In this document: positions 39,976-43,449 of the stretch, in pieces
Numbering within the stretch: position 1 is the first letter of the stretch
Layout: every line of letters begins with the position of its first letter
Source: Muribaculaceae bacterium
Lineage (GTDB): Bacteria; Bacteroidota; Bacteroidia; Bacteroidales; Muribaculaceae
Length of the DNA stretch: 43,449 bases
Direction: 5' to 3'
Assembly (NCBI GenBank): GCA_009775365.1
Contig: VSPM01000023.1
Coordinates: 1-43,449 of the forward strand
Made by a program: the position numbers and the translations under genes
Notes under the pieces: model-generated
Databases searched by the model: none
The model's input: only the letters and a program-made list of their open reading frames with translations
What the model was told of the DNA's origin: nothing

Positions 39976-41310
39976 ATGTCAAAAAAGACTCTTATGTATC
40001 AAGCGAATTATTACACGCTGACCTTTATGATACGAAAGGCTCAGCAGAAAAAATCCGGGGAAACTCCGATTTTTGCTCGCATAACCGTTTCCGGCCAGCG
40101 AGCTGAGTTCAACATCAACCGTAGTGTCGACCCTGACAACTGGAACGCCGCCAAAGGACTTTCCTTTGGAAAGTCCAAGAGAGATATTGAGCTCAACAAG
40201 TATTTGGACTCAATCCGTGTCCGCATAAGCGAGATTCATGCCTCGCTTGTGAAAGATGAAGAGGCAATCAATCCTCTCATCATCAAGCAGCACTTTCTCG
40301 GTAATGCCGAGGGGCCGAAGATGCTGTGTGCAGTGTTCAACTATGTCAACGAACAACACAAGGAGAGATTCGACCGTGGCGACATCTGCGATGGTACATA
40401 CCTGCGCTGGAAACGCTGTGCCGAATATCTCGCTGAGTTTATTCAGAAGCGAGAAGGAAGGGACGATATTCCTATTAAAAAGTTGACAAGCGGCATGATT
40501 GACGACTTCGAGCACTTTCTGCGTGTCAACAAGGGTAACGGCAACAATGCCGCCATCCGATATGTCCGCTATCTAAAGAAGGTGACCCGTGTCGCTCTCG
40601 CCAACAAGTGGCTTGATGAAGACCCCTTCATCGACAAGCACTACTCCCGAACCGCCACAAACCGTGGTCATCTTGGCGAGGAAGAGGTAAAGCGAATCAT
40701 GGCACTCAATCTGACGGAGTTTCCCCGCCTCGACCAAGTGCGCGACACCTTCGTCTTCTGTTGCTTCACAGGTCTGGCGTTTGCCGACATTTCCACCCTC
40801 TCAAAAGAATTCATTGTCGAAGATGACAATGGAGAGAAGTGGATACGCAAGCCTCGTCAGAAAACCGGCGAGATAAGCACCATCCCGCTCCTTGATATTC
40901 CGCAGCGTCTAATCAAGAAGTATGAAAATCATCCGACGGTCATAGCCAAGGGGATTGTTCTGCCGGTAATATCCAACCAGCGCATGAATTCCTATCTTGC
41001 CGAGATTGCGACTCTCGCCAAAATCCAGAAGCATCTGACAACACACATCGCGCGCCATACATTTGCGACTATGTCGCTCCGCAATCATGTCCCCATTGAG
41101 TCTATTTCAAAGATGCTCGGCCATTCCGACATTCAGACTACTCAAATCTACGCGAAAATGCTCGATGAAGCTGTGTCGGAAGATATGCAGAAGATGCGCT
41201 CAAAATTCGACGGCATAGACCACAACATCAATCCTCTCCCCGAAAAACCTACAACTTTTGAGCGTGAGCCGCTCAAAAAGCGTGGACGTCCGAGAAAAAA
41301 TCCTCTTTGA
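39976..41310 (+). CDS. Tyrosine recombinase (element integrase)
   Basis: This 444-residue integrase has the three-part layout of Bacteroidetes element integrases: an N-terminal arm-binding domain (to about 110), a SAM-like core-binding domain (115-215) and a catalytic domain (230-410). Catalytic residues visible are K296 (RQKTG), H357 and R360 (HIARHTFAT), H383 (LGHSDIQTT) and the nucleophile Y392 (IYAKM). The usual first Arg is replaced by Ala in FTGLAFADIS (A268); IntDOT also lacks this Arg, so activity is likely retained. The C-terminus KKRGRPRK (434-441) is an AT-hook-like motif. It reads away from tRNA-Lys and should catalyse integration and excision there. Internal ATGs at 39994 and 40027 are possible but shorten the arm-binding domain. 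Confidence 0.92.
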   Translation: MSKKTLMYQANYYTLTFMIRKAQQKKSGETPIFARITVSGQRAEFNINRSVDPDNWNAAKGLSFGKSKRDIELNKYLDSIRVRISEIHASLVKDEEAINPLIIKQHFLGNAEGPKMLCAVFNYVNEQHKERFDRGDICDGTYLRWKRCAEYLAEFIQKREGRDDIPIKKLTSGMIDDFEHFLRVNKGNGNNAAIRYVRYLKKVTRVALANKWLDEDPFIDKHYSRTATNRGHLGEEEVKRIMALNLTEFPRLDQVRDTFVFCCFTGLAFADISTLSKEFIVEDDNGEKWIRKPRQKTGEISTIPLLDIPQRLIKKYENHPTVIAKGIVLPVISNQRMNSYLAEIATLAKIQKHLTTHIARHTFATMSLRNHVPIESISKMLGHSDIQTTQIYAKMLDEAVSEDMQKMRSKFDGIDHNINPLPEKPTTFEREPLKKRGRPRKNPL

Positions 41311-41327
41311 GGAATGACAGAATTAAT

Positions 41328-41368
41328 GAAGGGCGACAATCGAGCATGACACTCGGTTGTCGCCCTTC
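41328..41368. terminator. Hairpin between the convergent integrase and HTH genes
   Basis: GAAGGGCGACAATCGAG (41328-41344) pairs with CTCGGTTGTCGCCCTTC (41352-41368), 17 bp with one wobble and a 7-nt loop. No strong T-tract follows, but the position between convergent genes suggests a terminator in both directions. Confidence 0.6.
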
Positions 41369-41397
41369 GGCCAGTTTATATGTATAACACAATCACG

Positions 41398-41691
41398 TCA
41401 GTATTTGGCGTGGAAGTTGGCGTTGAGCCATTCTTCTATCTCCGCTTCATCGTAGATGGTCTTGCCACCTATTTTATAATAGGGAATGATATTGGCATTG
41501 CGGAAGTTCTGGAGAGTACGGCGATGCAACGACAGCCGTTTTGACAATTCCTTGTCTTCGATGAAGAATCTCCCTGCCAACGGCGGTCGGATATTCGGGG
41601 CTATCGCCTCAAACATTTCAGCCAATTCCCTTGCCTGTGCATAGAATGTCATCACACCGGGATGGCGTTTGGTGATAATCTCATCTGTCAT
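41398..41691 (-). CDS. Excisionase-like helix-turn-helix protein
   Basis: This 97-residue protein ends in a MerR/excisionase-type winged HTH: FFIEDKELSKRLSLHRRTLQNFRNANIIPYYKIGGKTIYDEAEIEEWL. The N-terminal half is a helical segment (TFYAQARELAEMFEAIAP). Such proteins at element ends act as directionality factors (Xis) or regulators. Its start overlaps the upstream HTH gene by 4 bp (ATGA), so the two are made together, as with paired Xis2c/Xis2d-type genes of CTnDOT. Confidence 0.82.
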   Translation of the reverse strand: MTDEIITKRHPGVMTFYAQARELAEMFEAIAPNIRPPLAGRFFIEDKELSKRLSLHRRTLQNFRNANIIPYYKIGGKTIYDEAEIEEWLNANFHAKY

Positions 41692-41987
41692 AGGCTTCCT
41701 CCGGCCTCCATCCGGTTGTCGTCAAGATAACGTCCTATCTCAGCTTCGCTGAACAGACAGTTCCCTCCCGGCTCTTGGAAGTAGCCTATCTTTCCGCTTG
41801 ATTTCAGCGTCTGGAGCTGGCGGACGGTGATACACATGGCATTTGCCGCCGCGTATGGTGTGAGCCATTTTCCGGAACCGGCGGGTGGATGTAGCAGTTT
41901 CCACATACGGCTCACCATTGTGTGAAGAAACTGCATGGATTTCACCATGTCCTCAAACACCTCCTTGTCTATTTCGATTGTCTGCAT
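41688..41987 (-). CDS. Second excisionase-like helix-turn-helix protein
   Basis: From the ATG at 41987 the product is 99 residues. A helical N-terminus (KEVFEDMVKSMQFLHTMVSRMW) precedes a winged HTH (WLTPYAAANAMCITVRQLQTLKSSGKIGYF, then LFSEAEIGRYLDDN). It differs from the neighbour mainly in its N-terminus. The open frame extends two codons upstream only to a TTG. It lies 13 bp downstream of the topoisomerase-like gene and shares a 4-bp overlap with the next HTH gene, suggesting one leftward excision operon. Confidence 0.8.
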   Translation of the reverse strand: MQTIEIDKEVFEDMVKSMQFLHTMVSRMWKLLHPPAGSGKWLTPYAAANAMCITVRQLQTLKSSGKIGYFQEPGGNCLFSEAEIGRYLDDNRMEAGGSL

Positions 41988-42000
41988 AGGCAATTCTATT

Positions 42001-43449
42001 TTATGAATATATCTTGGCGGCTTTGGCGGAGAATGTCACGCCGAAACGGTTGTCGATTACCAGCGATTCGCAGAATTTGCGACCTCTGGTATTTGTAAAG
42101 CCGTAGATGGGCGATGTGTATTTGTATCGGACGAGTTGCTCGATGTCCTTGTCGGTCAGGTCGTAGCCGTGGAAGTGGAGCGGGATTGAGAATCCACAGC
42201 ACTCACAGGCAACTGTAGCCGGGAACACGGTCAGTCCGTGGTTGCCGCATTTCGGACAGGTGTAGCCCGATACCTTGCTGACAAAGGATTTCTTGTCGGT
42301 GATGAGCGAGAGAATAAGGGGATGAATCCAGTTCTCATACTCCCGCATTACCGGCTTTGTTGGCTTGCGGTTCTCCGCGAGCGCGTCAACCTCGTCAATC
42401 TGGCTGATGTACTTGCCGATGTCGGAGAGTTCGAGATGGCCGACGTGTGAAAGAAGCACACGCGCCTTCTCCGTCGGCTCGATGTCTCCAAGCAGATATT
42501 TCACTAATCCGTTGTCGATGAGACGCTGGAGGCAGGCTCCGCAGTCGCGGTAACTGCCCACGGGAAGAAGTGAGGGGGTATCACCGTCAGTGTTGACCAG
42601 TTCATTGAGGTCGTGCAGGAAGGCTACGGCGGTCAGGGTTTCGGGCGTGCGATTCGAGAAAGAGAATATATTCACGCCTGAGACTGTAAATGCGATGCTC
42701 CCCGGAACACATTCCGCATTGTCGGGCAGTTCGGCTGTGCCGAAGATGTCGATACCCTCTATATTAGCCATGATACCGACCTCGATACATTTGGCAGAGT
42801 CAAATGCCATTTCGGTACGGGTGCTGATGAGTTCATACACACGCTGCTCGTCGTCGCTGAGAAAGAGAGGTGTACGCTCGGTAGTGATAATTCCGTGGCA
42901 GTAGGGTATCTGCTCTTCCGGACGGAACGGGAACGCCTTTGCCTCAGGGAAGCGACGCTCAACGTGACGCTTCAGATGATGAGGTAGTGATGACACCGAG
43001 GTGCGGGGCGACGAGATAAGCCCTTTCTCAAACAGAAGGTCTGCGGCCGCCATTGTACGAGCTGGCAGGAATCCCAGCTCCTCGATGGACACCTCCTGAA
43101 GGGTCGCCATGTTGAGCAACTCGTGGCACCACTCCACTTTCGGGTTGACCTCCACAACCTCAGCTGTGACAGTCTTGCCGTTCATTTTCATGAAATTCTC
43201 ATAAACTTTCTGCGCGTCCGATTCCTTGCACCATATTTCCGTGGGTGCCAACTGTGCATCCTTTCCATCCCACTTGCCGGATATACCAACACCGTAGCGG
43301 GTCTTCTTGGGGAATTTGACTTTCATGTTGTCGTAGCTGTTGCAAAGGAGCCAGAGCGCGGCGATGTCCATGCGCTCCATCGGGAACGACTGCTTGCCAT
43401 ACATCTGGGCGAAAGCCTGTTCCACATTGGCACGGAACAGAAAGTTCAT
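42001..43449 (-). CDS. Topoisomerase III-like (Exc-like) protein, partial, catalytic Tyr absent
   Basis: The visible 482 residues are the C-terminal part of a type IA topoisomerase relative; the start (ATG at the very edge, or further upstream) is not certain and the Toprim domain would lie outside. GKTVTAEVVEVNPK, ELLNMATLQEVSIEELGFLPARTMAAADLLFEKGLISSPRT matches the active-site strand, where LI(S/T)YPRTDS is expected. Here it reads LISSPRTSV: the nucleophilic Tyr is Ser (visible residue 147) and the following DS is changed. A zinc ribbon (YTCPKCGNHGL, then CECCGF) and a topoisomerase-type C-terminal repeat (TSPIYGFTNTRGRKFCESLVID) follow. It probably assists element excision in a non-catalytic, DNA-binding role, like the Exc protein of CTnDOT. 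Confidence 0.7.
   Translation of the reverse strand: MNFLFRANVEQAFAQMYGKQSFPMERMDIAALWLLCNSYDNMKVKFPKKTRYGVGISGKWDGKDAQLAPTEIWCKESDAQKVYENFMKMNGKTVTAEVVEVNPKVEWCHELLNMATLQEVSIEELGFLPARTMAAADLLFEKGLISSPRTSVSSLPHHLKRHVERRFPEAKAFPFRPEEQIPYCHGIITTERTPLFLSDDEQRVYELISTRTEMAFDSAKCIEVGIMANIEGIDIFGTAELPDNAECVPGSIAFTVSGVNIFSFSNRTPETLTAVAFLHDLNELVNTDGDTPSLLPVGSYRDCGACLQRLIDNGLVKYLLGDIEPTEKARVLLSHVGHLELSDIGKYISQIDEVDALAENRKPTKPVMREYENWIHPLILSLITDKKSFVSKVSGYTCPKCGNHGLTVFPATVACECCGFSIPLHFHGYDLTDKDIEQLVRYKYTSPIYGFTNTRGRKFCESLVIDNRFGVTFSAKAAKIYS

Larger units (their letters stand above)
39523..43449. mobile_element. One end of an integrative (conjugative) element at tRNA-Lys
   Basis: Immediately after tRNA-Lys come a tyrosine recombinase, two excisionase-like HTH genes and an Exc/TopB-like gene, the gene set found at the excision end of Bacteroides CTnDOT-like elements. 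The exact boundary, the attachment core and the far end are outside view: an identical copy of the tRNA 3' end is expected beyond the right edge. No transfer genes are seen in this window, so conjugative versus mobilizable status is open. Confidence 0.7.

Overview
The window looks like a Bacteroidales chromosome. It has about 50% GC, Bacteroidetes-type promoters (TTTG, about 20 bp, TAnnTTTG), almost no Shine-Dalgarno sequences, and families largely confined to that phylum (PorX, PorW/SprE, DUF4254, DUF4294, PCMD, a long LepB). A Muribaculaceae-like gut species is plausible, but the genus cannot be read from the sequence.

Region by region. (1) 1-4380 is an AT-richer accessory locus. It holds a 225-nt leader, a six-cysteine double-glycine precursor peptide, a radical SAM/SPASM maturase, a TonB-receptor-like outer membrane protein and a C39 peptidase stub cut off before its catalytic His/Asp. 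It reads as a RiPP locus whose own exporter is missing. (2) 4407-14091 is a leftward cluster: mgtE, mutS, the type IX secretion (T9SS) lipoprotein porW/sprE, its regulator porX and a Sel1-repeat protein. (3) 14245-17805 holds ftcD (histidine degradation) facing a TGS-uridine-kinase-like gene, with a shared terminator between them. (4) 17920-18595 is tRNA-Glu, rpsT, tRNA-Glu, followed by a DUF4254 protein and a heptosyltransferase-like enzyme. (5) 20441-26204 holds a 1019-residue periplasmic TPR protein, a paired outer membrane barrel and a small conserved protein. (6) 26186-29287 is a leftward operon: radical SAM enzyme, LD-carboxypeptidase, MazG-like hydrolase and a polyprenyl-sugar glycosyltransferase. 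(7) 29303-31181 is a secreted protein with a T9SS sorting tail, so likely cargo of the system represented by porX/porW. (8) 31362-37451 is a rightward housekeeping stretch: rnpA, yidD, a TatD-like hydrolase, a PCMD protein, dapB, lepB, a WbqC-family gene and DUF4294. (9) 37482-39164 is a TPR lipoprotein.

(10) From tRNA-Lys(CTT) at 39450 onward lies one end of an integrative element. It holds a tyrosine recombinase, a non-coding segment with four symmetric copies of a GGTGTAA-type motif, two excisionase-like HTH proteins and a topoisomerase-III-like (Exc-like) protein that runs off the window. That protein has lost the catalytic tyrosine.

The most unusual items are the orphaned RiPP cassette, the tyrosine-less topoisomerase relative, the four-site array beside the integrase, and the paired tRNA-Glu genes around rpsT with a compensatory acceptor-stem change.
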